A program made the translations under genes and the position numbers. Shown here one piece after another: positions 34,841 to 45,790 of a DNA stretch of 64,000 bases. The DNA lies in contig CM041465.1 in the NCBI GenBank assembly GCA_023213395.1, positions 94,123,741-94,187,740 on the forward strand, given 5' to 3'. How positions within the stretch are numbered: position 1 is the stretch's first letter; every line of letters begins with the position of its first letter. The notes beneath the pieces are model-generated. The model was given only the letters and a program-made list of their open reading frames with translations. It did no database searches and was not told the DNA's origin. The stretch is from Cycas panzhihuaensis. Its lineage: Eukaryota; Cycadophyta.

Positions 34841-35186
34841 TGTTACATAACCCTACCTTTCCTTAGCATTAGCGAGTGGGATCCACCAACAAGTAAGGAT
34901 TAAGGTGTTTATTAAGATGTGTGTATGGACTGCTAAGCCATCCAATAAGATGTAAGGCTACTAGGGCCACTAATAGAATCATAAGGATGAAGATCCTTAC
35001 TTATGTATTTAAAGGGTTAAATCACTTGTAATGTTGTTGAGTATGGTATCTTGAAAGAGAAAGTACTTTGGTACTTATTTTCGTGATTTGCTATTAGTGA
35101 TCTTCTTGCGCATTTGCATTATTTTGGATTCATTTTCTACTAATTTTCACGCCTACAAATCCAAATTTTTGAGAAGGAACAGTCCA
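34841..35186 (+). mobile_element. 5' LTR of E
   Basis: It starts TGTTACATAACCC and ends GAAGGAACAGTCCA. It pairs with 41019-41364. Confidence 0.95.
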
Positions 35187-35188
35187 AG

Positions 35189-35200
35189 TGGTATCAGAGC
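35189..35200 (+). other. primer-binding site of E
   Basis: TGGTATCAGAGC, a perfect initiator tRNA-Met type PBS, two bases after the LTR. Confidence 0.95.
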
Positions 35201-36498
35201 CACATTGTGATCATAGGAAGCTACCTAGAAAGGTAAATTTTCTTTTTTTCTTGTATGATTAAGTACTCTCTCTACCTAGGTAGAGATTAAGGAAAGACCT
35301 TTACTTAGTACTCTCTCTAAGGAGATTAAGGAATGGTAGCAAGACAAATTAGATGTTGTAAAGTGAAGGGGAATTTCTTCCTTTAGGTAACACAAGTAAT
35401 TTATTTCTTCTACTTTCAATTCAGTTTTTAGTTTTCTTTTTCTACATTAAGTTATATTCCAAGGGTAGATAATACCGTTGGGTGGCTACCCTTTATTTCT
35501 CCTCCCACCTCTCCTTCCTAGGTAGATAACACCGCTGGGTGGCTACCCAAGTTGTTAGGTAGAGACCCTGTGCCAGGGATCTTTAAATATCACAAGGATC
35601 TATCATTATGGCTAAGTGCATTGTGGCTTTTTCGCCCCTTGCATGAAGGACTAGAGATAACACTCTTGAACTAAGCCCTAGATAAAACCTGGCTATAGAA
35701 GTATACCTCCATGTACCTTCAGGTATATAGGAGGACCTCTTTAGGATCCCAAAACCCTCCCTAGTATAGGTAAACTATCATCCATTAAAGTCTTATAGTG
35801 TAGTGGTTAGTAATGAGTGCCATGAAGTTACCTACCCCAAACTTCTGCATCTGAAGTTTATTGGCAGGCCTATAAGACCAAGCACACCTCATCTTTCAGT
35901 GGGTAGGACACATCTGATCATTCCCACCCTGCTTCCCATGCCCCAGTCTTAATTTAGATCATAAGTCACTTACTGCCTGAATTCAAAACTTGTCAAAACA
36001 GTCAAGCTTCCAAGACTAAAAAAAGAAAGAAAAAAAGAAAAAAGAGAGAGAGAGAAAAAGAAAAAGAAAAGAAAAAAATAAAAACTCCACTTAGCCATTA
36101 CTTATGGTGCAAAAAGGAAAAAAAAATTACACTTATAACTCATATACCTCAATTTAATCATCATATCATAAGGGTCATTTTGTACTAGGTTAGTTTATGC
36201 CCCCAATTTTCACTCTTTTTGTACCCAGACCTTTGGTGGGCCCCACCACTTCAAATTCATCTTAAAACTCATACACCCTATTTTGATGAGTTCTTATGCT
36301 CTCTTTAGTGGGCCAAATATCTTGCTTATGTAATTTGGGGTCAACATGCTATAGACACCTCGTATCCCCTTATTCGCCTCTTCTTTCCCTATAACAACTC
36401 CCTATTCTTATATCTCGTTCTTTCTTGCTCTATCCCACTTCGTTTATTTCCCTTCTCTCTACTTGTTCCCACTTCTTTAATCCATTTCTTCAGGTCTA
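35201..36498 (+). other. 5' leader of E, with repeated stem-loop and purine tract
   Basis: No coding match. It holds a 28-base direct repeat (35464-35491 and 35521-35548, two differences). Each copy carries GGTAG and CTACC arms that could pair. An almost pure purine tract spans about 36017-36077. Leader structures of this kind can serve packaging or dimer formation of element RNA, but that is inference. Confidence 0.6.
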
Positions 36499-37500
36499 AT
36501 GGAAAAACTCAAACAGAGAAAATTTTTAAGTTGACCAATAACTTGTCTAACTTCAAAACAGAGGTCAACAATAGACTCAACGACATGCCTACCAAATCTG
36601 ACCTAGACAACACTAGGCAAGAGATTATTAGTTAGCTTTAGCAGTTGTTTCCACCTCAACTCCAAAGCATAGGAACTTCTAACTCAATAGGCAACCAACC
36701 TCCCCCTTTTCAAGGAAGCAATATAGGAGGGTCTCCACCAAGGCAACTTTTTTTCCACCATAAAATTAATATTCCTACATTTAATCCAGATGTGAATAGA
36801 GAGTGCACTCGAAGCTAGATTAACAAGTTAGAATCCTACTTCACTCTTCACCCGATGTCAGAAGAGAACCAACTCTTATACACATCCATTCACTTAGATG
36901 GTCAAGCTTACCATTAGTTTAACTGATGGAAGCAAGAATATCCCTCTCACCAAACATGGTCCCACTTCACTAGTTGTTTCTTTGAATAATATGAAGATAC
37001 GTGGAGTTAGTCTTTCTTCACACAACTCACTCAGCTTAAGCAGACCTCAACTATAAAGACTTACACATATGAATATCAAGCCTTATATAATCATGTGCCA
37101 TAAAGCCAAAACTTAGGCAAATAAACTGTGATTGACATTTATATGGGGAGACTCCAAGACTATATTCAGATGAGATTAAAGATAATGGCAATCTACTCCC
37201 TTAAGGAAGCTTTCAAGTGGGCCCATGTAGTAGAAGTTAAGTTAGCAGCAGACAGACCCTCGACTATTCATCAGGATAACTCTTGGTCCTCACACACTTG
37301 ACAATCAGACTTCTAGTGACCTCAACATCAATTTGATGATGCCTCTCATCCTCAAGATAACCTCACACGTCCTTGACCACAACAGGATGATTCCACCTGC
37401 CCATCTACTAATCGCTAGAATAATGACACATCCACCAAAAGAGTCCAAATTTCTCAAGCCAAAGCACAATGCCAACTAAAGGCTAGCCTTTGTATGCAGT
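36499..37500 (+). pseudogene. E gag
   Basis: Gag of chromovirus type. After a coiled, polar N-terminus, the core reads INKLESYFTLHPM, then LYTSIHLDGQAYH, then a Phe/Trp-rich block and LTQLKQTSTIKTYTYEYQALY. The zinc knuckle near 37470-37540 is shifted and has lost a Cys. The frame changes soon after the ATG at 36499, and TAG stops interrupt the core. The start choice is uncertain. Confidence 0.82.
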
Positions 37501-37960
37501 ATGCAAAAAAGTCATGGTCGCTTTTGCAAAGCATGGCGTATGGTTTTCTCCATTAACCCATCCCTCTCCCCTGATGATCCCTCTAACTCTGACTCTGACC
37601 ATGAAGCTGATGATGAAATCCATGATGAACCTACACTAGACCCCCACCCTAAAGTATCTATATCTGATGTCACCACCTCTGCCTATCCTAAACCCCTAAG
37701 AGTTAAAGGCATCCTCCATAAGACTCTAATATCTATCTTAATCGATGGTGGCGCATCACTTAACTTCATCGATATTTCGATAGCTGGATAACTCAACCTA
37801 TATATTATCCCAAAAACTTGCTTCACATGTTCTCTACCAAGGTACCAGAAACTCCATTGTGCAGGTGTTATTAAAAATCTCTAAGTCCAAATTAGCTCAT
37901 ACCTTTTGGTGTCAGATTTCTATGCCTTATCAATAGGAGGATCTGATGCTATCTTGGGGA
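37501..37960 (+). pseudogene. E aspartic protease
   Basis: Open from 37501 to 37791. An acidic linker (SNSDSDHEADDEIHDE) leads into VKGILHKTLISILIDGGASLNFID, where the first 20 residues include the intact catalytic Asp-Gly-Gly-Ala. The frame then shifts but continues with recognisable protease C-terminal text to about 37960. Confidence 0.85.
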
Positions 37961-38179
37961 TTCAATGGTTGTAAACACTAGGGACCTATAGCACGAACAA
38001 CTCACCTACAAATCCATTCATTGCCTTTAAAGACCACATGGGTCGAAATCATAAAATTTTTGAAAAGCAATCCCCCCTAACCAAGTGGTCTCTCTTGGAT
38101 GTATAAAACACCATCTTCAATCTCACTTAGGATATATAGTTCATCTCAATAATATTTAAATCGTACCACAAATTCATCC

Positions 38180-39540
38180 ACGCATCTAGGATGTCATTAC
38201 CCAATATGAATAAGTATTTGCCCCTCTGCCTACCACTACCCTGCTTAGCCGTGGTTTCTATCATACAATTAACCTCCAATCTAACCATGACCCTATCAGC
38301 CTTTGACCTTATCGTAACTCATACTTCCAAAATTATGAAATTGAGAAACTCACAAATGAGCTCCTTGACATAGGCATAATCCAACCAAGTAAAAGCCCTT
38401 ATGTAGCCCCAATTATCTTAGTTAGGAAGAAGGATGGCTCTTTTCGCCTTTGCATTGACTATAGGGAATTAAATAAGATTACCATTAAAAATAAGTTTCC
38501 ACCCCTCGCATAGATGACATATTGGACGAAATCCATGGCACAACCATTTTTTCTAAGTTAGACCTCCAATCTAGGTACTACCAAATCCCAATTGCCCTAC
38601 AAGATTGCCATAAGATAACATTTCACACACATCATGGCTATTTTGAGTTTCGTGCAATGCCCTTTAGCCTTTGCAATGCCCCGATAACCTTCCAAGCTCT
38701 CATGAATAAAATCTTTGGTCCCTACCTTTAAAAGCTTGTCTTGGTTTTCTTTGATGACATTCTTATTTATAGTGCCTACTTGGATCACCATATCCAACAC
38801 CTAGAAATTATTTTCTAAATATTACAAAACCACCAACTCTATGAAAAACTATCTAAGTGTGAGTTTAGACAATTAGAACTCAATTATTTGGGTCACATCA
38901 TATCATTAGAAGGGGTATGCATAGACCCTGATAACATATCACTCATCATAACGCGGCCAACACCTACCACTCTTACCCAACTATGAGTATTCCTTAGGCT
39001 CACTGGTTTTTTTCGATGCTTCGTGCGTAATTATGCTACTCTTGCTGCTCTATTAACCAACCTCCTTTGCAAAGAGGCTTTCCAATGGTCTCCAGAAATG
39101 GATGCTTCCTTTTCTCATCTCAAGGTCATAATGGCCTTCATTCTAGTCCTCATTACTCCTGATTTCAACCAACCCTTCCAACTTGAATGCGATACTTGAG
39201 GGTTTGGTTTAGGTGCAGTCCTAATGCAAGACTCTTATCCCATTATATTTGAAAGTCAAAAATTAAAAGATCACGAGCTTCGTCTCTCTGCATATCAGAA
39301 AGAGATAAAGGATATTCTCCATGCAATTGATAAATGATGGTAATATCTCTTAGGATCTATGTTCACTATTCTCACAGATCATCGTAGCCTCTATAATTTA
39401 TTGGCTCAGCCAATCTTGTTTAAAGAACAAGCTAAGTGGGTTCACCAATTACAAGTCTTTGACTTCTCAATAACATATAAAAAAGGCAAGGACAATATAG
39501 TGGCAGATGCTCTTTCACGTCTTCACCCTAATGATAATGT
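38180..39540 (+). pseudogene. E reverse transcriptase and RNase H
   Basis: RT fingers are near 38400-38500 ([19 protein letters not shown]), the palm at 38522-38731 ([16 protein letters not shown]). The catalytic box Phe-Phe-Asp-Asp is intact at 38747-38758. The thumb and connection run to about 39130. RNase H ends with WVHQLQVFDFSITYKKGKDN and VADALSRL near 39440-39525. A handful of stops, mostly TAG or TGA, and one frame slip before 38522. Confidence 0.92.
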
Positions 39541-40740
39541 TCCTAACCCAAGCCTCCATGCTATCAGAAATCCCCAACCACTTTGGCTTGATAAACTATG
39601 CATTGAAAATCAAGCCCAACTAGACTATCCTACTTGGAGAAAAAAAGTCCTCACCCACAAAGGTTGGTCAACCTTTAACAATCATCTCCTCTACCACAAT
39701 CATATCTTTGTCCATCCCTCCTCCTCATTCATCCCTAAAATCCTAACAAAATACCACTCGTCCCCCCTCGGCAGCCACTCTGGCTTTGATAAGACTTATT
39801 GACAAATTCGCCAGATTTATTTTGGCCCCATATAAAGACCACCATATTCACCTTCATATTAGAATGTGACACCTATCAACGAAATAAAGTAGAGACCAAA
39901 ACTCTCCATGGCCTTCTCCAACCATTAAATATTCATCAAGGCAAGTGGCAAGATATTGCCATGGACTTTATCACGGGCCTACCTCCATCTGTCAGGTTTG
40001 ACTCCATTTGGATAGTCATTAATTGATTAACCAAGTAGTCACACTATCTCCTAGTACACACCTCATATTCATCCTCCCATCTCGCTAACTTGTATATCTG
40101 ATTCATATTTTGCCTCCATGGCTTCCCATCACCTATCGTTTACGATCGAGACCCTAAGTTTACTAGCTCCTTTTGGTAAGAACTCTTTAAGGTTGTTGGA
40201 ACCTCATTTAACATGAATTCTGCCTACCACCCACAAACAGATGGCCAATCTGAGGTTCTAAACAAAACTTTAGAAACTTATTTATGTTGTTTTGCCTCAA
40301 AACACCAAGCTAAGTAGACCTCATGGCTTGCCCTGGCCAAGTATTGGTATAACTCTTCCCATCATTCTGCCATTGGTATGTCCCCCCTTTTTGGCTCTTT
40401 ATGGCTACCAGCCACCTTCCCACTATACCCTAGCCATGAACTTTCAAACAGTTTTTGTGTAACAAAAGCTTCAAGAAATGGATCAAATCTTGCATGCCCT
40501 TCGACAGAATTTAGCCACCGCCCAAAATCAAATGAAGCAACTCATAGACTGCCATCAATTTGATCGATCCTTTAATATTGGAGATCTAGTATACCTTCGC
40601 CTCTAACCTTATAAGCAATAATCCCTTAAGTCACATCAAGGGCATAAACTAAGCCCCACTACTATGGCCCTTATAAGATCTAGTACAAAATTGGTGAAGT
40701 TACTTATGCCCTTCAACTCCCTACAAATACTAATATCCAT
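39541..40740 (+). pseudogene. E integrase
   Basis: It starts with the zinc-binding region (HSSPLGSHSGFDKTY near 39755, then CDTYQRNK near 39870) and the core (WQDIAMDFITGLPPS near 39950). The later core and C-terminal domain are in shifted frames to about 40740. It would insert the element cDNA. Confidence 0.87.
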
Positions 40741-41005
40741 AATGTTTTCCATGTGTCCTGCCTAAACAAATATCTTAGTGCTAAAGTTACATCCTATACA
40801 ACTTTACCTATCCTCTCTGAAGAGCAAACTCTTATAATTCCTCCTAATAAAATCCTTGCCAATTGCCAGCGCTGCCTCCGGAATCATACTATTTCTAAAC
40901 ACTTAGTACAGGGGGTCGGCTACGATGCAAATGAAGCTACATGGGAATCTGACGAGTTCATCCAGCAACATCCTCATCTCCAATACTGCGAGGACTCAGC
41001 ATCTC
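40741..41005 (+). pseudogene. E chromodomain at integrase C-terminus
   Basis: An open stretch (40753-41028) ends the polyprotein with LVQGVGYDANEATWE followed by a Phe-rich tail, the core of an integrase-fused chromodomain. The Trp before ATWE-type aromatic cage residues are partly altered. Such domains tether integrase to modified histone H3 in related elements. Confidence 0.8.
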
Positions 41006-41018
41006 AAAGGGGAGGACA
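41006..41018 (+). other. polypurine tract of E
   Basis: AAAGGGGAGGACA directly before the 3' LTR; one C interrupts the purines. Confidence 0.88.
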
Positions 41019-41364
41019 TGTTACATAACCCCACCTTTCCTTAGTATTAGCAAGTGGGAGCTACCAGCAAGTAAGGATTAAGGTGTTTATTAAGATGTGT
41101 ATATGGACCGCTAAGCCATCCAATAAGATGTAAGGTCGCTAGGGCCACCAATAGAATCATAAGGATGAAGATCCCTACTTGTGTATTTAAAGGGTTAAAT
41201 CACTTGTAATGTTGTTGAGCATGGTATCTTAAAAGAGAAAGTACTTTAATACTTATTTTGGTGATTTACTATCTGTGATCTGCTTACACATTTGCATTAT
41301 TTTGGCTTCATTTTCTGCTAATTTTTGCACCTGCAAGTCTAGATTTTTGAGAAGGAACAGTCCA
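41019..41364 (+). mobile_element. 3' LTR of E
   Basis: It starts TGTTACATAACCCC and ends AACAGTCCA, followed by the TAGAC duplication at 41365-41369. Confidence 0.95.
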
Positions 41365-41369
41365 TAGAC

Positions 41370-42319
41370 CATCAACATTCAAATATTAGTAGAATATGAA
41401 GTTACAACATCAAAATTCTTCCTTGATTTCACCCACAAGTCTCTTCAAAATCTAAGTTTTAGTCATAATAGTAGCAATCCTTAAAATCTCTAAGAAAACT
41501 AAGAAAATCCACCAAAAACTTGAGTGATTGTCCTTCTCACTCATAATTTGAAGTCACAAAACCCTCTTCGTCATTCTTGGGTATTAGTAAGATAAGTTTC
41601 CACCAAATCTAGGTAGTGTTATGTAAAATTCTAGCATATTAGCTGAGTTTTGCATACATGACAGTAAAAAATGTGACCGGTCACATTTTTAGACCTATAA
41701 AAATATAACTTTATTCTAAAAGTGTGACCAGTCACATTTTTGGCAACACCAAAAATGCGACAAATGTGGAGTTAAAATTTAACTCAAAAAAAGTTAAATT
41801 TTAATATTTAAAAATAAATTAAAGTATAAATAACTTTGTAAATGAATAATTAGGCCCAAAATAAGGTAAATTTGCTAAATATAAGCCTAAAAATGATAAA
41901 AAATGACAAAGTTAGGTGAAATCAAGGATAAAATATAAAAATAACAAATTTAAAGGAGGCATTAAGTCAAATTGATCATGAAGAAAAACCTTTAGTACCA
42001 TAGTTTAAGTCATCAATAGGTGATGGTAAAAAAATATAAATCACATTGTTATTCATCATAAATCATTAAACAAAATTCATATATTCCTTCATCAAAACAT
42101 GGCCTAATTCGTGATCAAATAAATCTATTATTTATTTTCTATGAAACCATATAACAAACATGTCAAAATTTATATATACAAACTAAATACAAATCAAAGG
42201 CTAGGTTTTGGTAAAACATTCACCTCTTTAACACCTGAAGCTCCTATTCTAATAAGAGAGATAGGATGTTAAGGGGTGGTAATAACACAAGCAATTATTG
42301 TTTTGGTCAAAGAGATGGG
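41370..42319 (-). mobile_element. T array: right LTR, second part
   Basis: It continues the T LTR after element E and matches 20330-21280. It ends where the LTR of copia F begins, so the tandem-repeat blocks seen in the middle LTR are absent here. Confidence 0.75.
41667..41690. repeat. 24-base perfect palindrome in T LTR
   Basis: Twelve bases on each side of a central CCGG read as a perfect inverted repeat with no spacer: core ATGTGACCGGTCACAT flanked by AAAA and TTTT. A near-copy, AAAAGTGTGACCAGTCACAT, lies about 50 bases downstream. It could be a protein-binding dyad. Confidence 0.93.
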
Positions 42320-42626
42320 TGTTGGGTGAAGGATCTAGTGGTCACATTCCAGTATACTAAAGTAATGACACATAATAAGAGCAAAATGAAGAGAACAAGA
42401 TTGAGAGCAAAAATGAGAGGTGAGAATTATGGCTCTCTATTTCACATCTAGTCTTATATAATAGAGGATATATATTAGAGTTTTCAAAAGAGTTTCTCAT
42501 CTAATAATATGATCCCAAAAATTACACTTAAATGTAAGTGAAATTACATTTAAATATATGACTTAGCTAACCTAAAGACACCTTCATATAATTAATCTAA
42601 TGACCTTAATACATTAACATCCATCA
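42320..42626 (-). mobile_element. 3' LTR of copia F
   Basis: In minus orientation it starts TGATGGATGTTAATG at 42626 and ends TTCACCCAACA at 42320. It carries a TATA-like TTATATAAG. A purine tract adjoins the start, which makes this the 3' LTR. No second copy was found to the right. Confidence 0.8.
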
Positions 42627-42640
42627 ATCCCCCCCTTAAT
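42627..42640 (-). other. polypurine tract of copia F
   Basis: The minus strand reads AAGGGGGGGAT directly before the LTR start. Confidence 0.85.
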
Positions 42641-43084
42641 GGTAAAAGGTCATTATGATAAAATATATTCTATGAGGTCTTAATTTAGGCCTTATTATTA
42701 CATTGACACTTTTGTGGGAAAACCCTTATGGGGAATAAAAACCCATGAACTTTCTAAAATCTATAGCCCCTTAAATTAGAATAGCTAAGATGGCTCTTGA
42801 TGTAGCCTGATAGCCAAGCAGCTTAAATGTGCAACTTGATTTGTTGAGTCCCCATATACCATTTGCTCATCCTCTATGCCCTTTTAGGTTTTCATAGGTT
42901 CTAATTTTCTAAGACTAGTATAACCCTTTTCCTTCTATGCCCACAAGGGATTTTCACAAATAGGATAGAACAAAGACTTACTCTTATTCTTTCACACCTA
43001 CAAGGGGTTTTCACGAATGTAATAAAGTATGATGATCCTCTTGTCATCTCCTCTAATTAGTTAGAGATGGAGGTCTAAAGGCCG
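42641..43084 (-). other. copia F 3' untranslated stretch
   Basis: No frame was recognised between the end of RNase H and the purine tract. It has one internal repeat: the phrase CACAAGGGATTTTCACAAAT near 42949 and CACCTACAAGGGGTTTTCAC near 42996. Confidence 0.45.
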
Positions 43085-44660
43085 AGCTACCTATAAAACT
43101 ATTTAAATTTCACCCTTTACAATAGTTTGGTGAAGATATTGGCCACTTGATCTATTGCAAGCGATACTCGGTTGAATTGTGCCATCATAAACTAGTTCTC
43201 AAATCCTATGGACTTTCGTACTTATGTGTTTGGTATGATCATGAAATACAAGATTTTTGTCATGTGGATTATTGATTGATTATCTACATGAAGGCTAGTA
43301 GGATTTGTTTAGGTGATATTCAATGTTTCCAATAATTTCCTAATCTATATCACCTCCTTACTAATCTCAAAAGCAGTAATATATTTAGCTTTAGTAGTTG
43401 AATTAGTAACTGTCTTCTACCATCTTGATCTCCATAATATTGGTGCTATTCCAAAAAATATTATATATCCAAATATAGATCTCTCTATGTCTTTATCTCT
43501 GGAAAAGTCTAAGTCTGTGTATGCATATAGTTTGAACTATGAATTAGGTTCATATAGTAGACCATATTTGCTTATCGTCTTAAGGTACCTCAACATTCAA
43601 ACTACTGCCTACCAATGACTCTACTTAGGATTTGTCATATAACAAGTAAGAATATAGATAGAGTATGTAATATCAAGTCTTATATTAGTAGCATAGATGA
43701 GACTACCTATAAGTTACCTATAAACTATTACATCTACCTCTTGATCATCTCCATTAGCTATTAGTTTGATATTGGGTTCTATTGGAATGGCTATAGTTTA
43801 AGCATCTTCCAACTAAAACTTTGTTAGAAGATCATTGATATACTTTTCTTGAGAAAGAAAGATTTTTCTATCTTTTTTAATGGCTTCAATCCCCAAGTAG
43901 TATTTTTATCAATCCAAGGTTAGATAATTTAAATGTTTTAGCTAAGTCATTATTTAGTTGGATAATTACCTATTTATTATTCCCTGTTATAAGCATATCA
44001 TCTGCAAAGATTAAGAGATAAGTGGCTTTATCTTTTTGGCATTTGATGAATAATATTACATCAATATCTTGGTAGTCATAAATCTCATATCCAAGTTGCC
44101 TTATTCTTTCTGACAACTTAGTGAACCATGCATAAGGGGATTATTTAAGGTTGTACAAGGACTTTTTTAGCCTTCACATCTTATGCTCTAGACCAACAAT
44201 CTTAAATCCTTTAGGTTGAGCCATGTAAATTTCTTCTTCAAGATCACCATTAAGAAATATAGTTTTTACATTGAGCTAGTGAATCTTCTAGCCCTATTGA
44301 GCTGCAAAGGCTACAAGAGTTTTGATTGTAGGCCACTTAGTTGTAGGTGTAAAGAGTTCAGTGTAGTTGATGCCTTTCCTTTGTGTGAATCCCTTTTTTA
44401 TGAACCTCACCTTATGTTTCTTAAGGGCACCATCATATCTGTATTTATTTTTGTACACCTATTTATTTTGAACTACCTTTCTTCTAAGTAGTAGGTCGAT
44501 GAGCTCTTATATACCATTTTCTTCATTCATAGCATTCCTCCAAGCTATATGTTTTATAGCTTCTTGGTACGAGAAGGGCTCTTCATTAAGAGCAACATGC
44601 AATTTTGTTGGTTCTAGCTCAATAAAAAGTGATTCCTTCATCTTGTCTTTGTAGGTACTT
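43085..44660 (-). pseudogene. copia F reverse transcriptase and RNase H
   Basis: Minus-strand copia pol end. RNase H lies at about 43085-43460 with KYITAFEISKE and a later VANIFTKLL. The RT connection (RLDITYSIYILT-type text) is near 43650-43720. The catalytic box Phe-Ala-Asp-Asp is intact at 43997-44008, and the RT N-terminal part is near 44340-44660 (EEIYMAQPKGFK near 44200). Stops are frequent. Confidence 0.85.
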
Positions 44661-45790
44661 CGAGTGTCAATTTTGCCTACCTCATCAGGTTGTATATCCT
44701 TATTTAATTAGCAGACTTCATAAGAACCTTGAGTTGGGAATGGGGTCTTCATTTCTCCAACTATATAGTTTTTATTTAGATCCTTAAAGGGATCATTTTG
44801 TATATTTATTAAGGAGGATATTGACATATCTAGATAGCATGGTCCATCTATCATTGATTTACCTTTGCCAACTCTATTATTCTTGAATGGTGGTGCATGA
44901 TGTACACTCATTAGTTAAGAGTTATAGTTACTATTCTCCATAGCTCTATTGTCATATTCCAATAGTTTGAGTAACTCTTGAGTGTATCACCCCATAAATT
45001 TTAGAATTTGTATATCATATTGAGTAGCATCATAGTAATGGAAGTTTAGTATTTTAGAGTCTAATTATAATAATTGATCCTTTGTTTTAGCAAACACCAC
45101 GTCTCTGGTGACAATAATTTTCTATTGTGAAGGTATAAAGACCTTGTACCCTTTCTTATGTATATGGCATCTAACAAAGATGCTTTTAAGTGCCCTGGAT
45201 TGAAGTTTATTTCTATCTCCATCTAGTATATAGGTATAACATATTGAGCTAAATATTTTAAAGTGGTAGGCAGTGGGGGCCTGTCTAGTCCACTTTTCAT
45301 TATAAGAAGTTCCTCCTTTAGATGGTCTAACAACATTCATACAATAAATAGTTGTCCAAATTGCTTCTACCCATAGGTAAGTAAGTATATTTTTATAAAC
45401 TAGCATAGATAAAGCATATTCATAATAGACTTGTTCATGCACTTGACAACTCCATTCTATTAGGGGGTGCCTGCTATTGTAGTATGATGCTTAATTCCAT
45501 TGTCTTGTTGACAGGTTTCAAACTTAGTAGAGGTATATTCTTTACCATTATCTGTTTGGAGATACTTAATTGGATAACCTGACTCTCTTTTAATACAATC
45601 TTTAAAAGCTTTAAAGATACTAATGCTTCATCTTTCTTAGTTAGAAAAGCCACCCACACTTTCCTAGTAAAATCATCAGTGAAGGATATATAATATAATT
45701 TCTTCTCTAATGATGGAATGGGCATTGGTTTGCATAGATCATAGTGTATTAATTGAAGAGGATGACTCAATTTCTACTGACTATTAATAA
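44661..45790 (-). pseudogene. copia F integrase
   Basis: The integrase core is open at 45474-45770 (PLQLIHYDLCKPMPIPS, then ISFTDDFTRKVWV) and continues at 45122-45442 (HEQVYYEYALSMLVYKN...YCMNVVRPSK...YHFKIFSSICY). The linker toward RT runs to 44700. The first Asp region is present; the middle Asp region is broken by a frame slip. Confidence 0.85.

Larger units (their letters stand above)
34841..41364 (+). mobile_element. chromovirus E, complete Ty3/gypsy element
   Basis: A 6.5 kb gypsy element with two 346-base LTRs, a PBS, a PPT, a perfect TAGAC target duplication, and gag, protease, RT, RNase H, integrase and a C-terminal chromodomain. It sits inside the right T LTR, opposite to it. By eye the two LTRs differ at about 34 of 346 sites, mostly transitions, so the insertion is old but younger than the T array. 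The chromodomain places it in the chromoviruses, whose insertions are often directed to silent chromatin; a Reina-like or related lineage is possible. Confidence 0.95.

Noticed and set aside
36017-36080. Purine run as a possible polypurine tract or triplex site
   Set aside because: It is far from any LTR edge, in the leader of chromovirus E, and reads as an A/G microsatellite; the true PPT is at 41006-41018.
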